Part shown: one piece after another, positions 14,576-28,281 of the stretch
Position numbering within the stretch: the first letter of the stretch is position 1
How the letters are laid out: each line of letters opens with the position of its first letter
Assembly: GCA_023079485.1 (NCBI GenBank)
Contig: CM041085.1
Coordinates: 35,961,121 to 36,025,120, forward strand
Reading direction: 5' to 3'
DNA length: 64,000 bases
Source of the DNA: Archilochus colubris
Lineage: Eukaryota > Chordata > Aves > Apodiformes > Trochilidae
The notes under the pieces: generated by a model
Told to the model about the DNA's origin: nothing
Database searches by the model: none
What the model saw: only the letters and a program-made list of their open reading frames with translations
Translations under genes and position numbers: made by a program

Positions 14576-15569
14576 CAACCCAAAACTAGTGTTTGATGTG
14601 TTCTGAGATATGAGACAGATATGCTGAAGAATGTATTTTAAGTCTTCCTGGAGAATGGGTCATGTGGAAGAATCTCAATCTGTTGAAGCATTCTTTTTAA
14701 AAGGTAAATTAAAGTTATATAAGCAGTGGAAATGATGGTGTTTCCATTGGCAGAAAGGGCAGGTGATGAAAGAGATGAGAGGTAAAATGGTATGAAGAGA
14801 GGGCAGTTTTCATTTAAAAAAATAAGAGGGTTTAAATTAGTTTATAAGTTGCCAACTTTAAGGTATATTGCTAGACTTCACTGCAAAAAAAGACCTTTTG
14901 GAGAAAAATTTCAACACAATTTGTCTCAAAACTGTCTCATAGAACTAGTTTTAATGTACTTTATGAATAAGTAAAACTGTTCTATTGCGCCAACTTCTAT
15001 TAAGCAGTATCTATAGAGAGCTGTCATGAAGAAAGGTTTTTGGGGTTTTTTTTTTGGCAAACATGATGATTAGAAGTTGATTTTTTTTGTTTATTCTCTT
15101 TTCTTCTATTCCAACCCTTCCAACAGTTCTTCAGTCTTGTATCAATAAAGGCAATCAATATATGATGCCAGTGTTAATAACTGTAACATGTTAAGAATTT
15201 TATACTGCATAGCATATCCTTTTTTCCCACCTATTCCAACTATTGAAAGTAGAAATAAAATGATGTAACCTACTTGAGCATTAAGATTACTGTGTTTGCC
15301 CCTAACACTGCATTTCTGCACACTTAAGAGGCATTTCAAGTACTCACTTCAGTAGAGGACTTTGTGTCCTTTCCTAGATGTCTTCTGTTTACCAAGATCA
15401 GCACAGGAAGATGTTTTAAAATCTCCGTGGTCTTCACATTTATTAAAATTCCTTTATGCTGCAAACTGTTTTAGCAGGGTGTAGTAGAATTTAACTTCAG
15501 TTTCTATTAATTCAGGAATGTATCATCACTGCCAAAAACAAATATGAATGAAGAACTTCATAACTCATA

Positions 15570-15645
15570 AAACACTGGAAATGGTTTCCTAGAGAGATGG
15601 TGGATGCTCCAAGTTTAAGAGGCATTTGGGCAATATTGTTAATAT
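15570..15645 (+). mobile_element. Short CR1 LINE remnant
   Basis: AACACTGGAAATGGTTTCCT and AGAGAGATGGTGGATGCTCC match the CR1 stretch that normally encodes HW..LPREVVDAPSL. The copy is diverged and lacks the 3' tail. Confidence 0.7.
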
Positions 15646-18323
15646 ATTAATATAATATTCTATTCTAAAGGAAAGAATGTCTAAAAAGGACAAATACCTA
15701 CTTCACAGTCCTCACTACTACTTCACAACAGTGCTGTAGATTCCACCTTTGCAAAACCTTGAATTTTGTATCACAAAGGAAAAGCACTTCTCCAGCCTGA
15801 GTGGATTCTCTTGAAATGTTCTCAATGTTACTTCTGCCCGTGTGGTCTCTCATACAACATTCTGTGTTTTGTGCTATGAAGCAGGAAAATGTTACTCATT
15901 TACTGTTTATCTGTAATCATGCTTATTAGAGATCAGAGACATATTTCCTGATCAAATTAGCCTTACAAAATGATGTTTATGGAAAATTTCTGTAGAAGGA
16001 AGGTTTCCTACTTGCAGAAGCATCTTCACAGGTCAGTGGGTACTCTCTTTACATAACTCATCTTCAAGAAGGCAACCATTGCCCATGGATGACTAATTTA
16101 GAACCTGTTACTGCTAAAGGCAGGTAAATACTGCAGATAATGCTCTCTCTGTATATAGCTATGTATATATATCTGTAATTACCACTAATATTTGTTTACT
16201 GATTAAATAATTGTAGGTCTGGTTGGAGTAACAATTTTGGAATGTTAAAGCTGTGTAGATTTGCAGATGCTTTTACTCGTATTATTATTAACCATGAAAA
16301 CAGGAGATTTGCAGTTCAGTCAAGGGAAAGTAAAAGGATGTCTGAAGTGGCAGAGGCAAATAGGGATGAAAATTACAACAGACTCCCCATTTTCTAGTGT
16401 CAGTGAATATGCACTTCCAATCTGATATGGCTAAAATCACACTAGCAAGCCAAACTACAATCCTGAAAACTGTCTGATCCAGTAAAGCTGGGGTTTTAGA
16501 ACTTGGAAACTAAGTCTAAACTAAAATAGTGGAAAAAAATAGAGAAGGTGATAGGTAATATAAAGCCTTATTTTCTAAAAAAAAATAGAACATGTTAGAC
16601 TATCTGCATATTTCTCTAATTGAAAAACCTCTGGTTTAAGTGCAATGCAATTAATCTAATCTCTCATGTAAGTAAAGCTTTTCATTTAGCCTGGTTTTTA
16701 AAAAAAACTTTATTTTTGCATTTGGTTGTTTTATGTATATATTTATCTAATATAGCAGTACAGATTAATGCAAGAATCTCAGTGTTGATAAAGAGATGGG
16801 TAAAATGGAGACTGGTAAATTGAAACTTATTGGAGTGGAAAGAGTTTTTAAATAATATTTGTCAGGTATCAGGCCTAGGGATGATATGTTTAATGAATCC
16901 AGGGAGAAAAATTAGAGAGTGCTGAATAATATGAACTTGGAAGGTTTCAACGTTACTGAAGAAGACCATATAACACACACACACACAAAAACCCAAAACT
17001 TGAAAACTCAAACAATTAGAGTGAAATGAAATTGAATCGTAAGATCTCTGACTTCAGACAATGGACTCTTCATCTGGAAAAAGCAAGGATATTAATGGGG
17101 ATGAAAGAATTTTTGTGAGAACTGTAAACTCCCAGGACAATTTAAAAATGCTGGTAGACCTCTGGGGTGAGCAAGGTGTTTTTTGCAAAGAAACAGTCAT
17201 TAGACAAGGCATTGATAAGGCCTCACAGACCAGGTTATATTCAATACTATAAGGTCATTGCAACTTCTATTCTGTAGGATATGTTTCTGTATTTTCAGAA
17301 GTAACCCAAAGTGCACTAGAGAATTGTATTTCCTGCAGAAAATAGATACTTTCTCATAAGACAATGGGTAGTTAAAGTCAATGTAATCTTTTAATATTAC
17401 AAGGAAAGCTTGAAGACTTATGAGAAGAAACAAAAGGATATTTTATGTTTGGAGAGGAAAAAAAAGAACTTTTGTTTCTATTTGTCACCATGTTTCCCCA
17501 GCTTGTTAACATAGGAGGCTATATTAGTTCTGTGCTCTCTGAACTGTCCAGTATAATCTCTTGCTTGAATTTCAGAAAGCCAATTTTCAAAACCATTTTT
17601 ATGAATTTTTGGGTAGAGATTGCTCCATATGGCAACAATTTTGGAAATTACGTTTTAATATGCTTGATGGATGATCTATTCTATTTCTAGCAGTATCTGC
17701 TCTTGTCAGTGTAATAAATCATAGTATGCATTCAGTAGTTTGATTCCCTCTGTAAATTTATTTTGTTTGGTAAACAATTATATTGCTTTTCTCAGTATTC
17801 AGATAAACGTTAATGGTGTCACATTTTCCATTAAACTTGTAAGAAAGCAGTTAATATGAAGAGCAAATGATAGTTGAATCCACTTTTAGTAGCTTTTTGC
17901 TTTTTCAGAAGGAATGATTCTGACTCTGTAGCAAGTTCTACAGCCCTCATGATCATGCTCAGTTCCAGCTCACTGTCAATAAACTAGTTGAAACCCCATA
18001 TAACCTAAGACTTTTTTCTGATTCCTGGGGACAGGACTCTGTCTCTATATCCAGGGGACAGGACTCCAATGGTGCACTTCCAGACAAGCTTTTCTTTCCT
18101 TACCTTTCTAGATTTCAGATGTGTCTTTATTCCCTGATTGCTGCCTGGACACAAAGTAAACAAAAGTACACACACCATAGCCCAGTTTCACCCTGTATCT
18201 AAATAAGTTTGCACTGGGGGATCATTTCTGTAGAATAATTGAAGCTGGCTGCCTCTCAAACTGGCTGGAAGAAATTTCCAATTTCTGTCCATCTTTTATA
18301 GATGTTACCTGTTCTGCTGTAAC

Positions 18324-18437
18324 AGGAAAAAAAAAAGGAAAAGAAAAAGAGGAAAAAAAGAAAAGAAAAGAAAAAAGAAAAAGAAAAAAAAAAGGAAAAG
18401 GAAAGGAAAGAAAAAAGAGTAAAAGAAAAAAAAAAAG
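18324..18437 (+). repeat. Homopurine (GA-rich) tract
   Basis: Ninety-six consecutive purines (18324-18419), mostly GAAA and GGAAA units, are followed by one T at 18420 and 17 more purines. The complement is homopyrimidine, which explains the spurious Phe/Ser-rich minus-strand open frames here. Such tracts can form triplex DNA and are prone to slippage. Confidence 0.9.
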
Positions 18438-20053
18438 TGGAAGGCTTCACTGAGCTGATTCCACAGGAAAAGATGGCTTAAAATGAGAGATGGTGAAGGA
18501 ACATTTTGTATCTTCTTATTCAAAGATTAATTGTATCTATACAGCTTCAATTTATATGAATCCTTTGCTTAGTATATTGTATGACAGTACTATGTTATGA
18601 GAATGGGAAAATGAGCACTGGGCTATTTCTTTTGCCTATGAACATGCTTACTGTGTTCCTCTTATATTTACATGCCATGTACCAACATAATTCTCTTTCT
18701 GTTAGACACATTACTTGTTTTTTGTATCATCTAGCCAAAGTGACTAGAGTCGAGTTAAAAGTCTTGTACATCTTTCCAGGTAGGAAGAAAAACTGTATTA
18801 GAGTTTTTAATGCAGTGAAGAATAAAGTGTGAAGTCCTAAACAAGACTTCCCTAAACAGGAGCGGAATTTGAAAACTAGAAACAGCTTCAACTCCTGGCA
18901 CCTGCTTTTTTTTAGCCTTTACTCTGCACTGAAAGCCTAATTTTAAGCTTTTTCCAAGAACATATATCCCAAAATTTTTGTCCTTTTTCTGGAAGTTGAA
19001 TGTCTCCTTCCAAAGGTGTCCTTTTATCCACACATAATGCAAAACATACTCTGGACAAAATGATCCTCAGAGAAGCTTACTTGCACAGAAATCATATGGT
19101 TTCTTAGAAGGAAATAGCATTAAAAGATTTTTCTAAGGCTTGATCCAACTTATTACCTCATCTTTAACTTGAATTTAAAAGTAAATTAAATGAATTAAAA
19201 AATTGAATTAATAAAAAATTTGTAAATTAATTTAATTGTTTATTGAATTAATTATGAATTAATTAATCACCGTGAATTAAAAAATATTAAAACTGTTGAA
19301 CATAAAAGAAACTGAAGAAAACAGCCTGAGGATATGTATATATATATGTGGGTTTTTTCTTGATTTTTAAAAAACTTCTAGGATTTGTCAATTTAAGACA
19401 CAGTGTAACTGCAGGTATAAAATGTTATGACTGCAAGAGTTATTCTGATCTTTCAATGGATTTTTTTCCTCAGACCTGTATGATAGATGGCCTTATTATA
19501 CAAATTCCCTTTTTTATCAGTCCCAAAGTCTCAATAAATTACTGTAATATGGATTCTTCTGTGAATAAAGAAGTGCTTTAAAGTGTTACTAATACTAATT
19601 AAAAGAAAACACTTGATTTTTAAAATTATTGTGACCCTTAAGGGCTTACTGACAAATGCGTATTGAAGTTAAAGAAATATTATGCTATCCTGCAACCTCT
19701 TTTTTAACAAATCAATAATGTTTTTCATGTGATATGAGAATTAAATTTACGAAGCTGTTTATTTCAGCTGCTCCCTTGTTTGAAAGTATTGATTTCAGAA
19801 TTTAATTTTTGTCTTGTCACATTCCCTGTCTGCATGCTAGTAATTTTAGAAGAATTTTAGGAGGATGTAAAACCACAAACAGAATTGAAGAAAAAATCTG
19901 ATGAGACTCACAAAAGTTGAAATCAGTTATGCAAATTTCTACTTGATAGCATTGAAGCTGGCACCTTTATCTAAAACCTCTTGAATTTCAAAAGCAAAAA
20001 ATAAGTATGACAATAACAACTCTCAGACACTATGAATAATCAGATGGTTGTCA

Positions 20054-20382
20054 TCTCCAACTCCCTGAAAGGAGGGTGTAGCCAGGTGGGGGTTGGGCTC
20101 TTTTGCCAAACGACTTTCAACAAGACAAGAGGGCACGGTCTTAAGTTGTGCCAGGGGAAGTTTAGGCTGGATATTAGAAAGAATTTCTTTACGGAGAGGG
20201 TGATCAGGCATTGGAATGGGCTGCCCAGGGAAGTAGTGGATTCTCCATCCCTGGAGATATTTAAAAAGAGACTGGATGTGGCACTCAGTGCCATGGTCTG
20301 GCAACCGCAACGGTGGTTCAAGGGTTGGACTCGATGATCTCTGAGGTCCCTTCCAACCCAGCCAATTCTATGATTCTATGAT
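20054..20382 (+). mobile_element. CR1 LINE 3' end, sense strand (young-looking copy A)
   Basis: The open frame covers the ORF2 C-terminus: [14 protein letters not shown], then [36 protein letters not shown]. It is followed by the 3' UTR-like GATGATCTCTGAGGTCCCTT and ends in ATTCTATGATTCTATGAT. The copy is 5'-truncated. Two more copies of the same subfamily are at 22612-22946 (same strand) and 25421-25740 (opposite strand), and they look very similar. Confidence 0.95.
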
Positions 20383-20507
20383 ATTTACATTCAGAATACG
20401 TGGAATAAAATTAGTTTGGAATTTTTTAATAGTTTGGTAAGCTAGATGTGTTTCACCAGATTTAGTTCTTTTCTCTGTCAGTTAATACAACAAACATTTG
20501 GAGTCTG

Positions 20508-20551
20508 CGTTAAGGGTCTTTTCCAACGTAAATGTTTCTATGATTTTATGT
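20508..20551 (+). mobile_element. CR1 3'-tail remnant
   Basis: Only the last 40 or so bases of a CR1 are recognisable: AAGGGTCTTTTCCAACGTAA, then ATG-TTTCTATGATTTTATG. It lies 125 bp beyond copy A. A sliver this short could also result from an old insertion that has largely decayed. Confidence 0.65.
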
Positions 20552-22611
20552 GGGAACGAATGAATTAAAGATAAACCTTTTGGACATGGTGGCTTTTTGG
20601 GTAAAGATGCATAAAAGTGGAGGATCTTATTAGGGGTATTTCTAAACCTGTGCTATGTCAGAGGTTTTCTAGAGATTGCAGGGCTAAAAATGTGAAAATT
20701 TCTTCTTAAACAAATTAGGTATTTTCATCTACTTTGCTCATGTCAGTGGTTTCCTACTCTCTCTACCACTGAAGACTATTTTTCTACCATGATCAGAAAT
20801 CTTGGTGAAACTCCTTTCCTTACATTGTTTTTTTTATTCTTTTACTTTTTATTTTTTCTTTTCTTTTTTTTTTTAATGGGTGTGTGTGCAGTGTTGGAAG
20901 AAATAGAAGTAATGTACTTAAACATTTATATATTTATATACATGGGATTGACTCCACAGTGTAATGGTTTCTTTTGTGTAGTATGAAATGTGCCACCATT
21001 ATTACTCAAAAGTCACATTGCTCTTGGACTTACAGAGATAATTCATCTAATATCCTATATCTTTTTGTGTATGTAAGCAGAGAAGAAAAAAAATATTTTG
21101 CACGTTCAGGTAAATTTAAGAGCGACAAAAATGAGGGAAAATAAAACTTTCACATACCATCTGCTTTTCTACAAGTGAGGATATTTAAACACAAATATAT
21201 AACTTTTTATCTGGAGTTCTGAGGTGCTCAGCAACAAATACACAAGTAATTTTAGCTTTTGCAGCCTGAATTTGTACTGAGGCTACGTGTTCAGGAAGCT
21301 GTCACTGCAAATATGTTTACAAAGCAGATGCAAATGCAGATAGTAATATGTCACATGAAAGCACTGGAAAGTGAAAGCATAGTCCAAGATATTTTCCTAA
21401 CTCTGCTTTCAAAATGTAATGTTTAAATGTGAAAATGTGAAATCACAATTCAGTTAAAAGGGTTTGAAGTTTGGAATTGTATATGTAAATAACCTTTAAT
21501 AAATTTCCATGGTTTTTCTTATGGTAAAAAAGCCAACAACCAAGCAGGTTCAGGTGACAGAAGCAGACTATCTGTCCATGATATTTTTCATGTTATAAAC
21601 TTAACCTGTTGTGATGATCTGAGGAGTAGTTAAATGATCAGAAACATGTAGTTCTTTTGATTTACTCTGTTAGAAAGAAGTTTCCTGACATGCTGGTTTG
21701 ATTCAGTTCTCACAACGGGTTGTAAGAGATAAGGAGGTTGTCAGAAAGATATTGTTGGATGCTTAGAGACTGTTTTTGAAGTTAGTCTGAGCTGACAACT
21801 AATAAGAGGCTTTTTTTGATAAGTTACCCTTCAGTGTAGGTAGATGTTATTTTTTTGGTTTGTTTGTAAATGGACAGATTAAGCCATTAGATCAAGTGGC
21901 TTTGTTGTCTGTCTGAAAGACAAAATCTACCCTACTACCAAACAGAATGTGTTAATCCTCCATTTCCATATCGGGTTTTTTGTTTGCTTTTTTTGTTTGT
22001 TTTGCTTTGTTTTCTAGTGGGTACCTCCTTTATTGCACACTAAGCATAACAGCAATTTTTTTGCAAATTGAAATGACAGGAAGTCTGAATTCAGAAGTAT
22101 TACAGTGATTGCAGTGAGTATGTTTGGCATGACAGCAAGAAATATTTTTTCCCAAATAGGAAAATATATTTTGTAAAATAAGCATACTCTTGCATGTGAG
22201 GAGCCTATAAGGTTATAAAGAGGTTAGTTTTAAGTATTTCTCTTGACTGAGGTTACTTGTATTTGACCAAAGGTACAGAAAGAACTGGCAGATGGTTTTA
22301 CTTCCAGCTGTACTTTGAGTAATACTTGGCTTTTTTTTAACTCCTAAATATGGTAGTTGAGATACTTTTGATACTGATGATAAAATGATAAAATAATATT
22401 GTTGATAGCTGAAGGCACTGTGATATGGCAAGAGCTCTTTTTAAAGACTTAGACTTATCATTCCAAGGATTTATAGAAGATAAGGATGCCAAAGAAATTA
22501 TATGTAAAGTAAACATGGAATAACACTAATAGCTTCTGTTTCAAAGTTCTCCAGTTACCTTCAGAAGGATTAGTTGTTCAAGGATTTTCTCTTATCATGC
22601 AAATCTTATCT
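20552..22611. other. AT-rich intronic sequence, no gene seen
   Basis: T-rich low-complexity stretches lie at about 20827-20875 and 21973-22016. Nothing else is identifiable. Confidence 0.55.
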
Positions 22612-22946
22612 CACTCTCTACAACTCCCTGAAAGGAGGTTGTAGCCAGGTGGGGTTTGGCCTCTTTTCCCAGGCAACTCTCAGCAAGACAAGAGGGCACA
22701 GTCTCAAGTTGTGCCAGGGGAGGTTTAGGTTGGACATTAGAAAGAATTTCTTTACCGAGAGGGTGATCAGGCATTGGAATGGGCTGCCCAGGGAAGTAGT
22801 GGATTCTCCGTGTCTGGAGATATTAAAAAGAGACTGGATGTGGCACTCAGTGCCATGGTCTGGTAGCTGCATCAGTAGTGGATCAAGGGTTGGACTTGAT
22901 GATTTCTGAGGTCCCTTCCAACCCAGCCAATTCTATGACTCTATGA
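22612..22946 (+). mobile_element. CR1 LINE 3' end, sense strand (copy B)
   Basis: Same subfamily as 20054-20382: [38 protein letters not shown], then a frame break, and the tail GAGGTCCCTTCCAACCCAGC ending ATTCTATGACTCTATGA. One T is missing in the run near 22825 (GATATTAAAAAG versus GATATTTAAAAAG in copy A), which shifts the frame after the DSPCLEI segment. It is a non-functional 5'-truncated insertion. Confidence 0.95.
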
Positions 22947-25420
22947 ATTGAGTAAATTTATTTTTTAATGTGTAATCAATCATGCAGTTTCACTTAAAAA
23001 CAGGCCTTAAACTTTGTACCTGAAACTTGTATCTGGCTAAATGATTCCAAAAGACAAATTCTGCCAATCCTACTCAGACAGTTTTGCCACTAGCAGATGA
23101 AGATGGGAAGTAAGTTCCTAAACACCATATCCATTTTCAGTAAAAGATCCTGGACTGAACTATGATGGAGCTAGTGCTCTTGTAAAATGGTTTCTTTTGT
23201 ACCATGAAATTGGTACACTGTGTTATTTCATCACTTTGGTAGTACATAACAATAATCCATTATTTCAAAATCAGTGGATCTAATGAGCCTTTGGAGTAAG
23301 CTGAGGACATAAGTTCTGGCCCACTGACAAAGATTTCCATAGGTTTCATTGTTCAATGAACCAAATTGTCATGACAATGATGGTACAATCTTATATTATT
23401 TCTGATTTGTAAAGGGTGCTTGCCACAGTATATCCTGGGATGCTGAGGGTCCTGGCTTTACAGGGAATTTTTTCCAGTCTTCCTTTCCAAGTGCCTTTCC
23501 TTTTTAAGGAGAATGGAAGTTGAGCGAGGCAATGGTATGTGGCCTCATACTCTCTCCCTAACATGGTTTCTAGCAATAGCTAAGAATGATCCAGTGCTGA
23601 GGAGCTGGAAGGTATTCTTGTTTCACATGTAATTTAAACCACACCTTGGTCTCAGCCTCAGAATGGTTAAGAAATAATAATAAATCCTTATGCAATGAAA
23701 AGTATCCTTATGCAACACCAATGAGGCTAAGAAATTTTTGGCTAAATAAAATTTTGAAAGTTTGAAAGATAGACTCATCCTGCATATAAGCTTCATTTAT
23801 CAGTGTTGGAGAGACACGTGGTTTTAGCAGGCATTTCTTGGCTGTTTTTCTGAGGTATCCATATTATCCAGCATAAAACATGAGATAGTGCTGCTCTGAT
23901 TTCAAATGGAAGATTCACATTTGTCTTTCTACAGTCTGCTAGTTAGTATCATTTTTTCTTTTTCCATTTTTCCACTTTCTTCTTTGCAGAGCTCACACAC
24001 ACAAATAACATTCTTTGGGTTTACAGTGTGTACCTAAGTCCCTAACTATTCTGCCTCTGTCTGAAATGGAGATAGGGCCTCTGGCTTATGATAGCAAATT
24101 CATTCTCTGATGTTATAGGTCAATATTTATCATCTGCTTTTTTACACTGGATACTGTTTGTATCTAAACATTTAAAATCATAATTTGGTGCTTTTAGGAA
24201 TTCTCAGGAAAACATCTTTTGTGATAATGATAATGCCACTGAGATAAAACCAGAAATATCAGTGTTAGCAGAGATATTAATTCTGAAATTTTATTTTAAT
24301 CACTTAAATCTTAGTAGGTTTAATTATTTCTAGTGTTCTTTATTCTATGAGACTACCCATCTTGAATGCTTGTCTGGTGTGTTTAGCTGAAGTTACTATA
24401 TCGTAAGCTATAATTGATCTTTCTGTATTTCATGTTATAGCAGCAAAGCTGTAAGTACTGTAGCATCCACTGCATGGCCTATCAAATCTAATTTGGATTA
24501 TTGAAATAGTGAAAACCTTTGTTACTTTTAAAAAAAATCAAGATAATTTTGAGTAATTACCTGTTTAAAACTTTGCTGGGTTCCTGCAGAAATTGAGATA
24601 ATTGTGTGCCTCTTGAGGTGTTGTTTGCTATACCTGGTACTTAGTGATGATATGGGAAAGAATAAAAAAGGATATTGTCAGAGTTTTTCTATAGTGTTCC
24701 AGCAATGTTTATGCACCCTGTTTTCAAGTTTACTTTCCACATCCCATTTGACAGCTGTTGTTTCTGATATATATCAGATTCTATTTTCCTTCTTATTTAT
24801 TATTCCACTTTTTTGATTTGTATTACATTTCATATAAATTTATGTTTATATCAGCCTTTATAGTCCATTTCAATACAAACTCATCTAACAAGCAACCTTA
24901 GGCTCATTGCAGTTGGGTGACAAGTAAGACTTCATTGACGCATAAAACATATTCACAAAAAAGAAAATCTGTGAAGAAATTGTAGTGACAAGCTTTTGTT
25001 ATTAGCTTGATACACAACAAAATTAATTTTCTGCCCCAATGCTGAGACAATAGAGGCAGTGCTAATATTCTGATTTGGGTAAATACCTCAGCTTAGTCCA
25101 AGAGAGATTTATACAGAAAAATCTATGACTGGCACTGACTTATTTTGCTGCAGCAAATTAAATTACTGCAGTACAGCAATATAAAACCTCATATATCTAT
25201 GCAAAAATTTTACTAATTTTTTAAATACAATAAATCAATATTGAAAATACTCAAAACTGGTTACAAAATATATACAATAATTTGCATTTTTCTTCATTAC
25301 ATAGCACTGCGTTGGTAGTTCAGCAGACAGCAGGATAATGGGTGATTAAAGCCCAATGCAGTGCTACTGCTTTGGGTCCCAGCTGATAGCCTGTGTGACT
25401 TTTTTTTCCCCCTCTCTGAA
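22947..25420. other. AT-rich intronic sequence, no gene seen
   Basis: No transposon or gene was recognised. Open frames are short and without domain signatures. Confidence 0.55.
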
Positions 25421-25740
25421 ATCATAGAATCATAGAATCATAGAATTGGCTGGGTTGGAAGGTACCTCAGAGATCATCGAGTCCAACCCTTGAACCACCG
25501 TTGCGGTTGCTAGACCATGGCACCGAGTGCCACATCCAGTCTCTTTTTAAATAGCTCCAGGGACGGAGAATCCACTACTTCCCTGGGCAGCCCATTCCAA
25601 TGTCTGATCACCCTCTCCGTAAAGAAATTCTTTCTAATATCTAACCTAAATTTCCCCTGGCACAACTTAAGACCATGCCCTCTTGTCTTGTTGAAAGTCG
25701 TCTGGCAAAAGAGACCAACGTCCACCTGGTTACAACCTCA
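25421..25740 (-). mobile_element. CR1 LINE 3' end, antisense (copy C)
   Basis: It begins with three ATCATAGA units (reverse complement of the CR1 tail), then TTGGCTGGGTTGGAAGGTAC. On the minus strand it encodes [40 protein letters not shown] and [20 protein letters not shown]. By eye it differs from copy A at only a small fraction of positions, so both insertions are relatively recent. It is inverted relative to copies A and B. Confidence 0.95.
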
Positions 25741-27851
25741 AATGATTGCAGAATTCCCAGTAAGATTGCTCAGGTTACACTAAACTGCAAGGCAATCACA
25801 AAAGGCTAAATGGATTACTAAGGAAAAAGGTCTGTGGAAGAAAAAGCATACATAATTTCTTCATTGTGTGATCATTGTCTACTGAGACTTCTAAAAAACT
25901 GAGATTCCCATTGTATTACTGAGGTCTGTCAATACTTTAGCAGTGTGTCCTATCAGGTTCTGCTGTGCAAAAACACTGTGATATATTAGTTTAGCTGAGC
26001 AGCAGATGTACAAATTCAGTCAACTCATTGACCAGTGACAGTGTATTTAGTCTCTTTAAAATTGCCTTTGAACTATTTTTCCAATAATATTTTTTAACAC
26101 TTTAAAATGTGTTACTTATGTGTAAGCATGATTTCTCAAATTCACTGTGCAAAATTTAGTTGCCATTCGTTCTTCTGATCAATGTGGAAACAGAACAGCA
26201 TTCCTGGTGAATCTAGGGACTCTTTTAAACACAGAACTCTTAGAAGAGTCAGTGAAAAATCTTATTAAGTAAGTATATAGACATGTGGACTGCATATCAA
26301 CACTATAATGTGTGGAGATGTACAATGTAATGCACTGACCTGCCAGGCAAATTTTTTTCAAGAGCAGTTTACAAATCCAATGACCTGATCACCTTTCATC
26401 TAGTAAAAATACATCATAAAAACATGTCTGTTTAAAAAACCCTGTTTGTTTCAAATGCAGTTTGCAATGCTCTGGAAGACACAGTCTCATCTTTCACTGA
26501 TAAATTGAATAGAAAAGACAAAGAACTGAAAAATGTTGCAGTGAAACACACTCTGACTGGCTGTTCTGTGTGATACTGAGTTTTTGTATAATGTAATTCT
26601 TGAGGTTTGCAGAGTTGATAAAGGCTGGTGCTAGCAACTCTTTTGCAAATAGTTATTTTCCTGAGGTTCGGTTTACTTTCCACAAATCCATCATTGTTTT
26701 ACACTTTTCAATGCTTCCAAAGAGAATTAAAAAATCAACTAGAACTGTCCCTGGCATAGGACTACTGCTGTTATTAATCTGAGCCTCTGGGATAATTTTT
26801 TCTCTTCTATAATTTTCAGAAGTGATTCATCTTCCCTGAAAAAGAGTTTCTGAATCAGTTTGCTGGATGGTTCAAATTTAAAGCATTGCTTTCGCAGATT
26901 CATAGCATACTAAGTAACTTCAGTAAACATTATCCCCATTTTTTATATGGGAGAAGTTGATACTGAACTAAGAATGAGAGACTTAGCTGTTTTTTTAATG
27001 GCTTCTGCTTTTGAAAGAAGTTGATTAGAAACTATTGAATTTTGCTATACAAATTCAAAATGTTGTTGTTATTATTAATAAATTCAAAATATTATTGTCT
27101 TATCTTCAGTTCATTGTCTATGCATGTCTATATGCTAGGATTTTATACTGGCAGCCACTGCCAAAATATCTGCAGTGTGTTCATACCTTCAGTACATCTC
27201 TTTTTAAAAAAATATTTTACGGGTTTTCATAAAGGCTATAAATATGCCTACAAAGCAGATCCACAAAATGTAAAAAGAATTCTGAGATTTTTGGAAAAGA
27301 ATTAAGAATTTTTCTTTGTTGTTTCAAGTATTACAGAGCACTATCAAAGCAGAAAAATGCACTAATACGTTATAAACAAAGCTATCGTGTTTCTTAGTGG
27401 CAATTCCTACATGTACATAACCTACAGAGAAGAGAGAATGACATGCAAAAGCATGGCATTCCTTACAATATTTTACTCTTTCTAAATATGTACATGACAT
27501 ATATTACCTTATAGGCATAAACTTTAATTTTCTTTCCTAGATTTATCTAGTCTCTCAATAATATGGACTTGCTTAACAAGAAATTAAAAACCTTTAAAAC
27601 TTTATATTTTCCACATTACAGGGCAGGTGAATAGACACTTTCAAGATAAGTTTAGCACTGAAACAAAAGAAGTATAATTATAAAACATAGAAGGTATACT
27701 GCCAAAGAGAAAAAGCTCCATACTCTGACATTTAAATTAAGGTCGCTAGTCATGGTTTTAGTTAGTAAATAATCCCTTACCAAGTCATTCAGCTGCTGAG
27801 TAAGAATAATGCACTTTAATATGTGAATTTTTACTTGAACTTAGAAATTAC
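25741..27851. other. AT-rich intronic sequence, no gene seen
   Basis: Nothing is recognisable beyond low-complexity AT DNA. Confidence 0.55.
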
Positions 27852-28281
27852 CAGCAGACTGGAGCACCTCTCCTATGAAGACAGGCTGAGGAAGTTGGGG
27901 TTGTTCAGCCTAAAGTGGAGGAGGCTCCAAGGTGACCTGATGATGGCTTTTCAATCTCTGAAGTGTGCCTACAAGAAAGCTGGAGTAGAGCTTTATTACA
28001 TGGGTGTGTAACAAAAGGACAAGGGACAATGGTTTAAAACTTGAAGAGGGGAGATTCAGGTTAGATGTTAGGAAAAAATTCTTGATGGTGATGAGATGCT
28101 GGAACAGGTTGCCCAAGTGTCTGCCACCTCCCTGGGAATGTTCAAGGCCAGATTGGATGGGGCCATGGTCAGTCTGGTCTAGTGGGAGGTGTCCTTGCCC
28201 ATGCAGCGGGGGTGGAACTATATGTATGACCTTTAAGGTCCCTTCCAACCCACACCATTCTATAATTCTATGATTCTATGA
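27852..28281 (+). mobile_element. CR1 LINE 3' fragment, sense strand
   Basis: The CR1 ORF2 C-terminal frame is broken but readable: LEHLSYEDRLRKLGLFSLKW, then RTRDNGLKLEEGRFRLDVRK, NRLPKC. The 3' end has AAGGTCCCTTCCAACCCACA and TTCTATAATTCTATGATTCT. Indels split the frame. It belongs to a different subfamily from the 20-25 kb copies and is about 430 bp long, 5'-truncated. Confidence 0.93.

Larger units (their letters stand above)
14576..20053. other. AT-rich intronic sequence with one CR1 scrap and a homopurine tract
   Basis: Other than the CR1 remnant at 15570-15645, a short (AC)n run near 16975-16987, the homopurine tract at 18324-18437 and very AT-rich low-complexity DNA at about 19165-19290 (GAATTAA-type units), I see no feature. 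Confidence 0.55.

Noticed and set aside
18256..18523. Phe/Ser-rich minus-strand open frames resembling membrane proteins
   Set aside because: They are the translation of the homopyrimidine strand of the GA tract; the apparent hydrophobicity is compositional.
20032..22909. Open frames encoding [16 protein letters not shown] peptides as novel genes
   Set aside because: These are the C-terminal tail of CR1 ORF2 in 5'-truncated dead copies, not host genes.
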